Of a stretch of DNA of 64,000 nucleotides, positions 8,249 to 18,168 are shown one piece after another. How positions within the stretch are numbered: the first letter of the stretch is position 1; the number at the start of each line of letters is the position of its first letter. The notes beneath the pieces were generated by a model that worked only from the letters and a program-made list of their open reading frames with translations, was not told where the DNA came from and did not search any database. The DNA lies in the NCBI RefSeq assembly GCF_011761945.1, contig NZ_JAASQV010000001.1, positions 744,001-808,000 of the forward strand. The letters run 5' to 3'. The translations under genes and the position numbers were made by a program. The stretch is from Sphingomonas leidyi. Lineage in GTDB: Bacteria; Pseudomonadota; Alphaproteobacteria; Sphingomonadales; Sphingomonadaceae.

Positions 8249-8599
8249 TCAGCTGAAGATGTCGGTGAGCGCCGGGCCGCGCTGCGCGGCCTGGGCGCGG
8301 GCGATCCTCCACAGCATCGGGATGACGGTGGCGGCGAGGGCGATGCCCGTCACCGACTGGATCCAGATGATCGTCATCAGCGCGAACGGGCCGGCGAACA
8401 CGCCCAGGATGATCAAGTCGAAGAAGCTGAAGAGCCACAGGTCCCACGAGGCGAAGACGCACATCGTGAGGAGCGTCGGGATCAGCATGTCCATCCTGAC
8501 CTCGACGGAGGCCAGCTCGGCAAGGGCGTGCAACTCATAGAGGTCGGGCCACAGGTGATAGGCGATCAGCAGCACTGGGTTGGTGGCGGCATCGATCAT
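8249..8599 (-). CDS. Small membrane protein of unknown function
   Basis: A 116-residue protein with two or three hydrophobic segments, roughly residues 38-75 (LIPTLLTMCVFASWDLWLFS and onward) and 80-100 (TIIWIQSVTGIALAATVIPM). It ends in a short polar tail. The start is ATG 8599 (MIDAATNP), preceded by AAGGGTG as ribosome-binding site; a GTG at 8602 is an alternative. It is convergent with tig and divergent from the glycosyltransferase gene. No known family is recognised. Confidence 0.65.
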   Translation of the reverse strand: MIDAATNPVLLIAYHLWPDLYELHALAELASVEVRMDMLIPTLLTMCVFASWDLWLFSFFDLIILGVFAGPFALMTIIWIQSVTGIALAATVIPMLWRIARAQAAQRGPALTDIFS

Positions 8600-8745
8600 C
8601 ACCCTTGCGATGGTTGCCGATGTCAGTGGTCAGAGCCTGTGCGTTTTCATTCTCGCTCTCCCGCCGGGAAGCATGCTCGGGGCACCAATCCCCGCCAAGT
8701 GAAATTGATATCGAACCGTAACCGTTTCGGCCCTATGGCTGGCGC

Positions 8746-9672
8746 ATGAGCAAGCCGACCGTCGCCGTGATCCTGCCCTGCTACAATGAAGAAGCCGCGA
8801 TCGCGCAGACGATCGAGGGGTTCCGCAAGGTGCTGCCGGATGCGGCCATCTACGTCTATGACAACAACAGCCGCGACCGGACGATCGAAGTCGCGCGAGC
8901 GGCCGGTGCCGTGGTCCGCAGCGAACGGATGCAGGGCAAGGGCAATGTCGTCCGCCGGATGTTCGCCGATGTCGAGGCCGACATCTATGTGATGGCGGAC
9001 GGCGATGCGACCTATGATCCGGCCTCGGCCCCCGCCATGGTGGCGCGCGTGGCGGAGGAGGGGCTCGACATGATCGTCGGCACCCGCGTGCACGAGGCGG
9101 CGGAGGCGTATCGCCGCGGGCATGTGCTCGGCAACCGGATGATGACCGGCATCCTCGCCAAGCTGTTCGGCCGCAGCTTCACGGACATCTTCTCGGGCTA
9201 CCGCGTCTTCTCGCGCCGCTTCGTGAAGAGCTTCCCGGTGCTTTCCGCCGGCTTCGAGATCGAGACCGAGATCAGCGTTCATGCGCTGGAGCTGAAGATG
9301 CCGGTGGGCGAGGTGGAGACGCGCTATTTCGCCAGGCCCGAGGGATCGGAGTCCAAGCTAAGCACCTATCGCGACGGCTGGCGCATCCTGAAGACGATCG
9401 CGGTGCTCTACCGGATCGAGCGGCCGATGCTGTTCTTCGGCTGGATCGCCACCGTGTTCGCCGCGCTGGCGGTGGGGCTCAGCATCCCGCTCGCCGTCAC
9501 CTGGTTCGAGACCGGCCTCGTGCCGCGTTTCCCCACGGCGATCCTGGCGACGGGATTGATGATCCTCTCCTTCCTGAACCTGTTCACCGGGCTGATCCTC
9601 GACACGGTGGTGCGCGGGCGGCGCGAGGTGCGGCGGCTCGCCTATCTGGCGCAACCTGGGCCGCTCAAATAG
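8746..9672 (+). CDS. Family 2 glycosyltransferase (polyprenyl-phosphate sugar transferase type)
   Basis: A 308-residue GT2 enzyme. The nucleotide-binding start is AVILPCYNEEAAI, the Asp pair region VYDNNSRDRT follows, and the metal site is VMADGDATYD (about residues 83-92). Two hydrophobic segments at about 225-250 and 262-290 anchor the C-terminus in the inner membrane. This architecture is that of dolichol/undecaprenyl-phosphate mannose or glucose synthases, which load a sugar onto a lipid carrier facing the cytoplasm. The exact sugar cannot be told. It is a single gene, followed by an AT-rich spacer. Confidence 0.9.
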   Translation: MSKPTVAVILPCYNEEAAIAQTIEGFRKVLPDAAIYVYDNNSRDRTIEVARAAGAVVRSERMQGKGNVVRRMFADVEADIYVMADGDATYDPASAPAMVARVAEEGLDMIVGTRVHEAAEAYRRGHVLGNRMMTGILAKLFGRSFTDIFSGYRVFSRRFVKSFPVLSAGFEIETEISVHALELKMPVGEVETRYFARPEGSESKLSTYRDGWRILKTIAVLYRIERPMLFFGWIATVFAALAVGLSIPLAVTWFETGLVPRFPTAILATGLMILSFLNLFTGLILDTVVRGRREVRRLAYLAQPGPLK

Positions 9673-9992
9673 GCGGTCGCCGCGAATCGAGGCTTGCAGC
9701 GTTGCTCGAATATTCGATCTGATAAGGTCTACCTTGTCGGATCGGCCATCCATGGGCGTATGTCTTCAAAGGTTCGCTCGATCGAAAAAGAAACTTCGAT
9801 CATCACTGCCCGATGATCGGGTATGATTATTGAAGATTTCATAGACTTTACTGAATTCATTGTTTGATTCTCGTTAAATGAAACGAAAATGAAATAAGCA
9901 TTACTTATATGCTGCTATCGTTGTAACAATAATGCCAACTGCAATGCGTAGGGGCGCCTCGATCAGGAATAAACCTGAAGGGGGTTACCCAT
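9673..9992. other. AT-rich intergenic region upstream of TonB receptor
   Basis: About 320 bases without a convincing gene. Base composition is strikingly AT-rich, especially 9770-9930, against GC-rich neighbours. A short inverted repeat (CGATCAT 9797-9803 / ATGATCG 9813-9819) and ATAAG/CTTAT halves near 9895-9910 are visible, but no consensus operator that I can name. It most likely carries the promoter of the receptor gene, whose Shine-Dalgarno AAGGGGGT lies 8 bases before ATG 9993. Confidence 0.6.
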
Positions 9993-12581
9993 ATGCAGAA
10001 TGTTTCCCGCTTCCGTCTGTCGCTGCTCGCGGGCGCGACCTTGTTCGCGTTGTCCGCGATGCCCGCGCTGGCGCAGGACCAGACGGCGACGACGACGTCC
10101 GCCCAGGCCGACGGCAATGATCAGGGTGGCCTCGGCGAGATCATCGTCACGGCGCAGCGTCGCGAGACCAATCTGCAGCAAACGCCGATCTCGATTTCGG
10201 TGCTGAGCACCGAGGCGCTGCAGGATCGCCACGTCCAGAGCCTGTTCAACCTGGCCGACGGTACGGTGCCGTCGCTGCGCGTCGCCACGTTCGAGGCACG
10301 CCAGTCGGCGCTGACCATCGGCATCCGCGGCATCGTCCCCTATGACCAGAACCAGACGGCCCGCGACGGCGGCGTCAGCGTCTATATCGACGGCGTCGCC
10401 CTCGGCAAGACTCAGGGCCTCAACGCCGCGCTGTTCGACATCGAGCGCATCGAAGTGCTGAAGGGCCCCCAGGGCACGTTGTTCGGCCGCAACACCGAAG
10501 GCGGCGCGCTCTCGATGGTCACCAAGGCGCCCACCGGCGAGTTCGGCGCGCGCATGACCGCCGGCATCGGCAATTATGGCAGCCGCAACGCGGACATCCA
10601 TCTCGACCTGCCGGCGTTCTTCAACATCGCGCTGAAGTTCGACGGGGTGTACCAGCATCAGGATCCGACGGTGAAGGATCCGCTCGCGGGCTCGGTCGGC
10701 TGGAACTATTACGATCGCAAGGGCGGCCGCGCGGCGGCGCGCTGGACCCCGTTCGAGGGCCTGACCGCGGACTTCTCCTATGATTATGCGAAGGACGAGA
10801 ACACCCCGCAGTTCAGCCAGCTGATCAACTACAATCCGAACAACTACACCGTCGGCACCTATACGCCGGCGGGCGGTACGATCGGCACCACCCTGTATCT
10901 GCCGGGCACCGCTACCGCTTGCGGCGGCACCATCACCGCGGCCCAGGCCGCGGCTGGCCGTCTTCCCTGCGTTGCGCCGCTTGCGCCCGCGGTCGGCGTG
11001 CACCCGGAGCGTCAGAAGGTCGCCGATGTCGGCGTGCCGCAGCAGCCGAGCGTCGACATCACGCACGGCTTCACGTCGAACCTGAAGTACAAGGTCGCCC
11101 CGGGCCTCGAACTGCGCTCGATCACCGCCTGGCGCGGCGTCAGCACCGATCAGTGGGACAATTCGGGCGGTCCGGAGCGCAGCACCTATGCGCCGAACGC
11201 CAATTTCAGCCGCTACAGCCTCTCGTTCCTGAAGCAGCACCAGTTCAGCCAGGAATTCCAGGCGGTGGGCAGCTTCGATCAGTTCGATTTCGTCCTCGGC
11301 GCCTATTATTTCACCGAGCATGCGACCGAATATGCCGCGACGCCGCTCAGCAACCTGTGGAACGCGGACGGCACGGCCTACACCATCCGCAGCCCCATCG
11401 TCACCGGCACCGTCACCAGCGCGAATTCGGGCTACCAGCCCTATGCCGCCTCCTGCGTGAACACCCTGGCGGCCACCGTCCCGCAGTTCACGAACAGCTG
11501 CCAGTTCATCACGCGCGCCAGCAAGGCCTGGGACCACAACTACTCGGCGTTCGGCAACCTGACCTTCTCGCCGGAAGGCACCGGGCTGCACTTCACCGCC
11601 GGCGGCCGCTTCACCAAGGACAAGCGCCACGGCGCGCTCTACGTGGTGAACAACGCGGTGCAGGGCTTCACCTTCGAGAACAGCATCAGCCGCTTCGATC
11701 CGATGTTCAACATCGCATATGACGCGACGCAGGACGTCCATCTCTACGCCAAATATTCGACCGGCTTCCGCGCCGGCGGCGCCAACGACCGTTCGCAGAG
11801 CTTCAACGCCTTTGGTCCGGAATCGGTGAAGTCGTACGAGATCGGGGCGAAGATGGACTTCTTCGACCATCATGCCCGCTTCAACATTGCCGGCTACATC
11901 ATGGATCGCAGCAACACGCAGTTCGACTTCGACCTGTTCGACACTGCCGCGACCATCACGCTGCCCAACGGCACCGCGGTTCCGAACCCGACCAACGGCG
12001 CGCACATCGAACAGACCCAGAATGCCGGCAACACCAAGATCCGCGGCATCGAAGCCGATCTGACGGTGAAGCCGACGGCCGGCCTGACGTTGTCGGCTTC
12101 CTATGCCTATACCTATTGGAAGGCGCCTTCGGCAGTGAACCCGTTCACCGGCGGCCTGCCGCAGCAGCTCTACATCGTCTACACGCCGAAGAACGCAGCG
12201 TCGGGCGCGATCGACTATGTGCTGCCGCTCACCATCGCGAACGGCGCCAATCTGCGCCTGCACCTCGATGCCAACTATGCCAGCAGCCAGTACAGCTTCC
12301 AGCTCGAGCCGACCAAGACGGATCCGAGCTTCGTCGTGAACGGCCGCATCGCGCTGGCGGATATCAAGATGAACGACAGCGCGCAGGTGACTCTGTCGCT
12401 GTGGGCGCGCAACCTGTTCGACAACACCTATATCTATCGCCGGTCGAATGCGAACTCGTCGCCGGTGTACAACTATAATGGCGCCACCCTGGTCTCGACC
12501 AACTATGGCGGCATCCTGGGCGACTATGCCAATTTCAACCCGCCGCGCACCTTCGGCGCGGAAGCCAGCGTCAAGTTCTGA
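9993..12581 (+). CDS. TonB-dependent outer-membrane receptor
   Basis: An 862-residue receptor with a signal peptide (cleavage after PALAQ, near residue 28), a TonB-box-like segment GEIIVTAQRRE and a plug domain. The plug includes IEVLKGPQGTLFGRNTEGGALSMVTK (about residues 150-175). A 22-strand beta-barrel follows and ends with the C-terminal aromatic SVKF, the usual assembly signal. It should import a TonB-energised ligand such as a siderophore, oligosaccharide or cofactor; the substrate cannot be inferred. It stands alone, behind an AT-rich region and before a strong terminator. Confidence 0.95.
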   Translation: MQNVSRFRLSLLAGATLFALSAMPALAQDQTATTTSAQADGNDQGGLGEIIVTAQRRETNLQQTPISISVLSTEALQDRHVQSLFNLADGTVPSLRVATFEARQSALTIGIRGIVPYDQNQTARDGGVSVYIDGVALGKTQGLNAALFDIERIEVLKGPQGTLFGRNTEGGALSMVTKAPTGEFGARMTAGIGNYGSRNADIHLDLPAFFNIALKFDGVYQHQDPTVKDPLAGSVGWNYYDRKGGRAAARWTPFEGLTADFSYDYAKDENTPQFSQLINYNPNNYTVGTYTPAGGTIGTTLYLPGTATACGGTITAAQAAAGRLPCVAPLAPAVGVHPERQKVADVGVPQQPSVDITHGFTSNLKYKVAPGLELRSITAWRGVSTDQWDNSGGPERSTYAPNANFSRYSLSFLKQHQFSQEFQAVGSFDQFDFVLGAYYFTEHATEYAATPLSNLWNADGTAYTIRSPIVTGTVTSANSGYQPYAASCVNTLAATVPQFTNSCQFITRASKAWDHNYSAFGNLTFSPEGTGLHFTAGGRFTKDKRHGALYVVNNAVQGFTFENSISRFDPMFNIAYDATQDVHLYAKYSTGFRAGGANDRSQSFNAFGPESVKSYEIGAKMDFFDHHARFNIAGYIMDRSNTQFDFDLFDTAATITLPNGTAVPNPTNGAHIEQTQNAGNTKIRGIEADLTVKPTAGLTLSASYAYTYWKAPSAVNPFTGGLPQQLYIVYTPKNAASGAIDYVLPLTIANGANLRLHLDANYASSQYSFQLEPTKTDPSFVVNGRIALADIKMNDSAQVTLSLWARNLFDNTYIYRRSNANSSPVYNYNGATLVSTNYGGILGDYANFNPPRTFGAEASVKF

Positions 12582-12626
12582 TCCCCGGTCCCCGGCGGCG
12601 AGCCGGGGAGCGGATCGCGGGAATGG

Positions 12627-12658
12627 CGGCCCGGACGGTCATCCGTCCGGGCCGTTTC
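12627..12658 (+). terminator. Rho-independent terminator after TonB receptor
   Basis: A perfect 12-bp stem, CGGCCCGGACGG (12627-12638) and CCGTCCGGGCCG (12643-12654), with loop TCAT and a short T-rich tail. It sits between the convergent receptor and histidine kinase genes and may serve both. Confidence 0.85.
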
Positions 12659-13996
12659 TCATGGGGCGAGCGGCAGGCGGACGCGGACGCGCAGGCCCGG
12701 CCGGTTGTCCACCAGCTCGAGCGCGCCGCGATGGAGCGCGGCGATCGCCTGGACCAGGGGCAGGCCGAGGCCGTGCCCCGGGCGGTTCCGGCTATGTTCG
12801 AGCCGGCCGAAGCGGCGGAGCGCGAGCGCATGCTCGGCCGGGGCGATGCCGGGGCCGTCATCGGCGACGGTGAGGACGGCACCGTCGCTCTCTCGCGTCA
12901 CCGACACCGCGAGGGTCGAGCCCGGCGGAGTGTGGTTGACCGCATTCTCGATCAGGTTGACGACGAGTTGGGTGAGCAGCCGCGCGTCCCCCTCGATCGG
13001 TGCGGAGTCCCAGGGGCCGAGGCGCAGCTTCTGTCCCTTCTCGTCCGCCAGGGCCTCGATCGCCTCGGCAGCGCCGGCGGCGATCTCGGCCAGGTCCAGC
13101 CGGCGGAACATCGCCCGGCGATCGCCACCCTCCACTTCGGTGATGCGCAGGATCGCGGCGAACATCGCCAATATCTCCTCGCTCTGCGCCATCGCTTCCT
13201 CGACCTGGGGGCGGAGCGCATCGGCGCCGGGCTCGGCAGCGAGCCGAGCCAGCTGGCCGTGGAGCCGGGCCAGCGGCGTGCGCAGGTCATGCGCGATGTC
13301 GTTGGATATCTGGGAGAGGCTGGTCATCAGCGCCTCGATCCGGTCGAGCATGTGATTGAAGGCCTCCGCCTGCCGGCCAAAGGCGGAGCCCGCCCGCTCG
13401 ACCGGCACGCGCGCGCGCAGGTCGCCGTCGACGATCGCCTCCGCCGCATGGCGTACCGCGCCGATGTTGCGCCGGATGGCAAGGCCGAGGGCCAGCGTGC
13501 CCAGCGCCACGAGCAGCAGGATCGTGCCGAAGCCCGATGCGAGGATCAGCATGCGATGCGAATCGTGATGATCGATCGGCTCGCTCTCTGCCGCCAATGC
13601 CAGCGTCAGGCCGTTCGGCAACGCGTGCACCAGCGCCCGCCCGCGCGTGAGGCCGTGGATGCCGGCACTCCGATCGATCGTCGAGAGGCCCTGGGGAAAG
13701 CCGTGCGCGGGCGCGATGTTGCCGGCCAGGTGCCGGCCTCGTGCATCGATCAGCAGGAAGCCGATGTCGCCGCTGTCGCGTCGCCGCGTTTCCTGCGCGA
13801 TCCGGTGCATCAGCAGCGGCTGGTCCGGATTGTCGGCGAGCAGTTCGGCGGCTTGTCCCTGCAGCCGCTTGTCCACTTGCCGGTCGATCGCGCCGACGAG
13901 CGCCAGATAGACACCGGCGCAAGTCAGCACCGTGGCAAGCGCTATGGCGGTGAGGAAGGCGAGCGCGATCGCCCGTAGCGAGCGAGGCGACGTCAT
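12659..13996 (-). CDS. Two-component sensor histidine kinase (OmpR-partner type)
   Basis: A 445-residue inner-membrane kinase with transmembrane helices at about residues 10-35 and 150-173 enclosing a periplasmic sensor domain of about 115 residues. A HAMP linker (about 174-228), the phospho-acceptor box NDIAHDLRTPLARL with His236, and the ATPase domain follow. The ATPase domain carries N-box LIENAVNHTPPG, G1 DDGPGIAP and G2 GHGLGLPLV. The start is ATG 13996, three bases after the stop of the response regulator gene, so the pair is one operon with the regulator first. The signal is unknown. Confidence 0.94.
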   Translation of the reverse strand: MTSPRSLRAIALAFLTAIALATVLTCAGVYLALVGAIDRQVDKRLQGQAAELLADNPDQPLLMHRIAQETRRRDSGDIGFLLIDARGRHLAGNIAPAHGFPQGLSTIDRSAGIHGLTRGRALVHALPNGLTLALAAESEPIDHHDSHRMLILASGFGTILLLVALGTLALGLAIRRNIGAVRHAAEAIVDGDLRARVPVERAGSAFGRQAEAFNHMLDRIEALMTSLSQISNDIAHDLRTPLARLHGQLARLAAEPGADALRPQVEEAMAQSEEILAMFAAILRITEVEGGDRRAMFRRLDLAEIAAGAAEAIEALADEKGQKLRLGPWDSAPIEGDARLLTQLVVNLIENAVNHTPPGSTLAVSVTRESDGAVLTVADDGPGIAPAEHALALRRFGRLEHSRNRPGHGLGLPLVQAIAALHRGALELVDNRPGLRVRVRLPLAP

Positions 13997-13999
13997 GGC

Positions 14000-14689
14000 T
14001 CAGGCGCGGAACATGTAGCCGACTCCGCGCACGGTCACGATCGGATCGGGCAGGCCGGGCAGCTCGAGCCGCTGGCGCAGGCGCCGGATATAGGCGTCGA
14101 CGATGTTGGTGGTGGGAACGAAATCATAGCCCCAGACGCGCTCGAGCAGCAGCGGCCGGGTGAGCACCGTGCCCGCCTCGCGGACGAGCTCGGCGAGCAG
14201 CTTGATCTCTGTCTTGTGCAGCTCGATCGGCTGGCCCGCGCGCGTGACCCGGTGCCGCGCGACGCTCACCGTGACGTCACCCGCCGTCACCGTCGCGCTA
14301 TCGGTGCCATTGGCCTGGCGGCGGCGGAGCAGGGCGCGGATGCGGGCGTGGAGCTCGTCGGTCTCGAACGGCTTGACGACATAGTCGTCGGCGCCGGCCT
14401 CCAGCCCTTCCACCCGCTCGGGGAGGCGGCCCAGCGCGGTCAGCAGGATCACCGGCGTCAGCACTTCCTGCTCGCGCAGCCAGCGCAGCACGTCGACTCC
14501 GTCGACGAAGGGAAGCATCCGATCGAGGATCACGATGTCGAACGGATCGTCGCCGATCGCCGCGATCGCCGCGCGCCCATCGGCAACCGCCTGGACGGCA
14601 TAGCCCCGTTCGCTCAGCTGGTCGCCCAGCAGGCGGCGCAGCGGTTCGTCATCTTCGACGAGGAGGAGGCGCACGGGGTCGTCGGACAT
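14000..14689 (-). CDS. OmpR/PhoB-family response regulator
   Basis: A 229-residue regulator with a receiver domain: acidic pair EDD at residues 12-14, phospho-acceptor Asp56 in VILDRMLP, and the lysine in VVKPFE. A C-terminal winged helix ends in the recognition region TTNIVDAYIRRLRQRLE and VRGVGYMFRA. The start is ATG 14689 (MSDDPVRLLLVED); the upstream in-frame extension to 14770 lacks domain sequence. It is paired with the kinase gene directly downstream. Confidence 0.95.
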   Translation of the reverse strand: MSDDPVRLLLVEDDEPLRRLLGDQLSERGYAVQAVADGRAAIAAIGDDPFDIVILDRMLPFVDGVDVLRWLREQEVLTPVILLTALGRLPERVEGLEAGADDYVVKPFETDELHARIRALLRRRQANGTDSATVTAGDVTVSVARHRVTRAGQPIELHKTEIKLLAELVREAGTVLTRPLLLERVWGYDFVPTTNIVDAYIRRLRQRLELPGLPDPIVTVRGVGYMFRA

Positions 14690-14800
14690 CGATTGGCTGG
14701 CCAAGGTTCGCATCCAGGCAAGGTTCGTGCCCCTGTAAGGGGAAGGCAGGCAAAGGTCGATCCGAAACAATGGGGCCGCGAGCGTTCGGGCCCGGAGCGC

Positions 14801-15838
14801 TCAGGCCCGGGTCTCCACCAATCCCAGCGCGATCAGGCTGTGCGCAGTGGCGAGGATCGCCTCCGCATTGCCGCGGGGCTGCCAGTCGAGCAGCTTGCGT
14901 GCCTTGACGTTGCTGGCATTGGCCCGGATGCCGAGCCGCGGCGCCGCCTCGCGCGCCATCGGATTGAAGAGGGCGAGGATCCGCACCAGCCAGCTCGGGA
15001 TGCGGCGGCGCGTGATGTTGCCGGCCGCGTCGCCCAGATCGGCGCGCAGGATATCGGCCATTTCGGGAATCGAGACTGCCTTGCCCGCCACGGCGAGGAA
15101 TCGCTCGCCCGCCGCGCCGGCATGCGTCATCGTCTCGATCTGCAGGCTGGCCACGTCGCGCACGTCGACCACGCCGAACCACAGGTCGGGCAGGCCGGGC
15201 ATCCTGCCCTCGATCATCGACTTCACCAGCCAGATCGAAGTGGAAAGATCGTCGTTGAGCGCCGGGCCGAAGATGCCGACGGGATTGACCACCGCCAGCT
15301 CGAGGCCGTTGCCCTCGGCCGCGATGAAGTCCCATGCCGCGCGCTCGGCGAGGGTCTTGGACTTCATATAGGGCTGGACGGCGGGGCCGTTCACATCGGT
15401 CCAGTCGGCCTCGGTATAGTCGCTGTGGCGCTGGCCATGGCCATAGCCGATCGCGGCGAAGCTGGAAGTGAGCACCACGCGCTTCACGCCCGCGTCGCGC
15501 GCCGCCCGCAGCACCCGGAGCGTGCCGTCCACGGCCGGGCGGATCAGTTCCTGTTCGTCGGCGGGCTGGCTCTGCGGGAAGGGGGAGGCGACGTGCTGGA
15601 CATAGTCGCAGCCGGCCACGGCCTCGGCCCAGCCTTCGTCCCTTTCCAGATCCGCGGCGACGAAGCTCAGGCGGCGCGTATCGGCGCCGGCCCGCTCGAG
15701 CGTCGCGCGGACCTGTGGCTCGCGCGCGAGGCTGCGGACCGTGGTGCGGACATCGTGCCCCGCCGCCAGCAACTGGAGGATGACATGGCTGCCCACGAAG
15801 CCGGAGCCGCCGGTGACCAGGACCTTGTGCGTCGTCAT
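14801..15838 (-). CDS. NAD(P)-dependent epimerase/reductase, extended SDR (dihydroflavonol-reductase-like)
   Basis: A 345-residue extended short-chain dehydrogenase/reductase. The N-terminal Rossmann motif is VTGGSGFVGSHV (about residues 7-18) and the catalytic YxxxK is in PYMKSKTLAE. The family resembles dihydroflavonol-4-reductase-like aldehyde or ketone reductases; the substrate is unknown. ATG 15838 gives MTTHKVLVTGG directly before the glycine motif; the longer frame to 16039 is non-coding upstream sequence. Single gene. Confidence 0.9.
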   Translation of the reverse strand: MTTHKVLVTGGSGFVGSHVILQLLAAGHDVRTTVRSLAREPQVRATLERAGADTRRLSFVAADLERDEGWAEAVAGCDYVQHVASPFPQSQPADEQELIRPAVDGTLRVLRAARDAGVKRVVLTSSFAAIGYGHGQRHSDYTEADWTDVNGPAVQPYMKSKTLAERAAWDFIAAEGNGLELAVVNPVGIFGPALNDDLSTSIWLVKSMIEGRMPGLPDLWFGVVDVRDVASLQIETMTHAGAAGERFLAVAGKAVSIPEMADILRADLGDAAGNITRRRIPSWLVRILALFNPMAREAAPRLGIRANASNVKARKLLDWQPRGNAEAILATAHSLIALGLVETRA

Positions 15839-16041
15839 GATGCCATCATGGGGCAGCACCGTTGCGCCTTCAAGGCAGCGCGGGCGTGGAGGGCGTGCAG
15901 CCCTGGCCGGCCATCCGCGCGTTCCCGGGCGGCGGCCCTCCGTGAAAGCCCTTGTCGCGACTAACCATAACCAAGGCTTGAACTCCGCTCGCCAAGCGCC
16001 GATGTTGGGTCGGGCAAACAGACATAACGAGATTTTCACCC

Positions 16042-16698
16042 ATGCATCCGCTTTCCGGTCAGATGACCATTGACCCCGTCACCGGCGGTCTCGTCCCCAT
16101 CGTCATCGAGCAGTCGAGCCGCGGCGAGCGCAGCTTCGACATCTATTCGCGCCTGCTGCGCGAGCGCATCGTTTTCGTGACCGGCCCTGTCGAGGACCAT
16201 ATGGCCTCGCTGATCACCGCCCAGTTGCTCTTCCTCGAGTCCGAGAACCCGAAGAAGGACATCTGGATGTACATCAACTCGCCGGGTGGCGTGGTGACCG
16301 CCGGCATGGCGATCCACGATACCATGCAGTATATCCGCCCGCGCGTCGGCACGGTCTGCATCGGCCAGGCGGCGTCGATGGGCAGCTTCCTGCTCGCTTC
16401 GGGCGAGCCGGGCCTGCGCGTGGCGCTCACCAATGCCCGGATCATGATCCACCAGCCTTCGGGCGGCGCCCAGGGCATGGCCTCGGACATCGAGATCCAG
16501 GCCAAGGAGATCCTGCGGATTCGTGCGCGGATGAACGATCTCTACGTGAAGTACACCGGCCAGCCGCTCGACAAGATCGAGCGCGCGATGGACCGCGACA
16601 CCTTCCTGGAGGCGAACGAGGCCAAGGAATTCGGCCTGGTCGACGAAGTGTACGAGAAGCGGCCGATGCCGACCGACGGCGAGGCTGCGGCCGCCTGA
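16042..16698 (+). CDS. clpP: ClpP, ATP-dependent Clp protease proteolytic subunit
   Basis: A 218-residue serine protease with the catalytic triad Ser112 ([11 protein letters not shown]), His137 (IMIHQPSGG) and Asp186 (MDRDTFLEA). It forms the double-heptamer chamber that degrades substrates unfolded by ClpX or ClpA. clpX follows 120 bases downstream on the same strand. The spacer contains a small hairpin (TCTGGC 16721-16726 / GCCAGA 16733-16738), so the genes may be co-transcribed with partial attenuation. Confidence 0.98.
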   Translation: MHPLSGQMTIDPVTGGLVPIVIEQSSRGERSFDIYSRLLRERIVFVTGPVEDHMASLITAQLLFLESENPKKDIWMYINSPGGVVTAGMAIHDTMQYIRPRVGTVCIGQAASMGSFLLASGEPGLRVALTNARIMIHQPSGGAQGMASDIEIQAKEILRIRARMNDLYVKYTGQPLDKIERAMDRDTFLEANEAKEFGLVDEVYEKRPMPTDGEAAAA

Positions 16699-16818
16699 TC
16701 GTCAGGAGCTGTTTAAGGAGTCTGGCGTAATAGCCAGATTCCGGGTTTGCCGGATAATCTCCCGCGTGTAGGATGGCGGGTGGCGTAACGTGCGCGCGGC
16801 GCACCAAGGATGGATTGA

Positions 16819-18075
16819 ATGACCAAGCTCAGCGGCGGTGACTCGAAGAGCACGCTCTATTGTTCGTTCTGCGGCAAGTCGCAGCACGAAGTGCGCAAGC
16901 TCATCGCGGGCCCGACCGTGTTCATCTGCGACGAGTGCGTGGAGCTCTGCAACGACATCATTCGCGAAGAGACCAAGTCCGCGCTCGTCAGCAAGAAGGA
17001 CGGCGGGGTCCCGACGCCGCAGGAGATCTGCGACGTCCTCGACGATTATGTGATCGGCCAGAAGCGCGCCAAGCGCGTGCTCTCGGTGGCGGTGCACAAC
17101 CACTACAAGCGGCTGAACCACGGCGCCAAGGGCGCGGACGTCGAGCTTTCGAAGTCGAACATCCTGCTCGTCGGCCCCACTGGCTGCGGCAAGACGCTGC
17201 TGGCGCAGACGCTGGCGCGCATCCTCGACGTGCCGTTCACCATGGCGGACGCCACCACCCTCACCGAAGCCGGCTATGTCGGCGAGGACGTGGAGAACAT
17301 CATCCTCAAACTGCTCCAGGCCTCCGACTATAATGTCGAGCGGGCGCAGCGCGGCATCGTCTATATCGACGAGATCGACAAGATCAGCCGCAAGGCCGAG
17401 AACCCGTCGATCACGCGCGACGTGTCGGGCGAGGGCGTGCAGCAGGCGCTGCTCAAGCTGATGGAAGGCACCACGGCGAGCGTTCCGCCGCAGGGCGGGC
17501 GCAAGCATCCGCAGCAGGAATTCCTGCAGGTGGACACCACCAACATCCTGTTCATCTGCGGCGGCGCCTTTTCGGGGCTGGAGAAGATCATCGGCGATCG
17601 CCTGCAGGGCAAGTCGATCGGCTTCGGCGCGCATGTCGCCGCACCGGACGAGCGCCGCACCGGCGAGATGCTCAAGCAGGTCGAGCCGGAGGATCTCCTC
17701 AAGTTCGGCCTGATCCCCGAGTTCGTCGGCCGCCTGCCGGTGATCGCGACGCTCGAGGACCTCGACGTCGAGGCGCTGATCAAGATCCTCACCGAGCCGA
17801 AGAACGCGCTGGTCAAGCAGTATCAGAAGCTGTTCGACATGGAGGGCGTGAAGCTGGGCTTCAACGACGACGCGCTCACCGCCGTTTCGAAGAAGGCCAT
17901 CGAGCGCAAGACCGGCGCGCGCGGCCTCCGCTCGATCCTGGAGGGCATCCTGCTCGACACGATGTTCGACCTGCCTTCGATGGACGGGGTGGACGAAGTC
18001 GTGGTCGACAAGGACGTGGTCGGCGGCACCAAGGAGCCGGTGCGCGTCTATGCCAAGAAGGAAAAGGCGGGCTGA
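16819..18075 (+). CDS. clpX: ClpX, ATP-dependent unfoldase subunit of Clp protease
   Basis: A 418-residue AAA+ unfoldase. The N-terminal zinc-binding domain has Cys15, Cys18, Cys37 and Cys40. The Walker A motif GPTGCGKT is at residues 119-126, Walker B is VYIDEIDKI near residue 180, and the arginine-containing sensor 2 region is [11 protein letters not shown]. It recognises tagged proteins and threads them into ClpP. The start is ATG 16819. The terminator after the stop marks the end of the clpP-clpX unit. Confidence 0.98.
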   Translation: MTKLSGGDSKSTLYCSFCGKSQHEVRKLIAGPTVFICDECVELCNDIIREETKSALVSKKDGGVPTPQEICDVLDDYVIGQKRAKRVLSVAVHNHYKRLNHGAKGADVELSKSNILLVGPTGCGKTLLAQTLARILDVPFTMADATTLTEAGYVGEDVENIILKLLQASDYNVERAQRGIVYIDEIDKISRKAENPSITRDVSGEGVQQALLKLMEGTTASVPPQGGRKHPQQEFLQVDTTNILFICGGAFSGLEKIIGDRLQGKSIGFGAHVAAPDERRTGEMLKQVEPEDLLKFGLIPEFVGRLPVIATLEDLDVEALIKILTEPKNALVKQYQKLFDMEGVKLGFNDDALTAVSKKAIERKTGARGLRSILEGILLDTMFDLPSMDGVDEVVVDKDVVGGTKEPVRVYAKKEKAG

Positions 18076-18107
18076 GCGCAGCGCGCCGGCTCCGGCTGGA
18101 TTTCAGG

Positions 18108-18146
18108 AGGCCCTTTCCGCGAGCGCGGGGAGGGCCTTCTGCTTTT
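18108..18146 (+). terminator. Rho-independent terminator after clpX
   Basis: The stem AGGCCCTTTCCGCG (18108-18121) pairs with CGCGGGGAGGGCCT (18124-18137), with G-T wobbles in the middle, and is followed by TCTGCTTTT. It lies about 30 bases after the clpX stop. Confidence 0.75.
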
Positions 18147-18168
18147 CGGCACCCTCGAGCCAGCAATC

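Noticed and set aside
6543..8462. Very long antisense ORFs over tig, both TonB receptors near 10 and 37 kb, lon, ccmF, kup and the M1 peptidases
   Set aside because: These are expected in GC-rich DNA, where the third-position bias leaves the opposite frame open. They lack domains and their composition (Arg, Ala, His-rich) is that of shadows.
9797..9819. Short inverted repeat CGATCAT/ATGATCG as an operator
   Set aside because: Seven bases with a nine-base loop can occur by chance; it is far from the start and has no known consensus.
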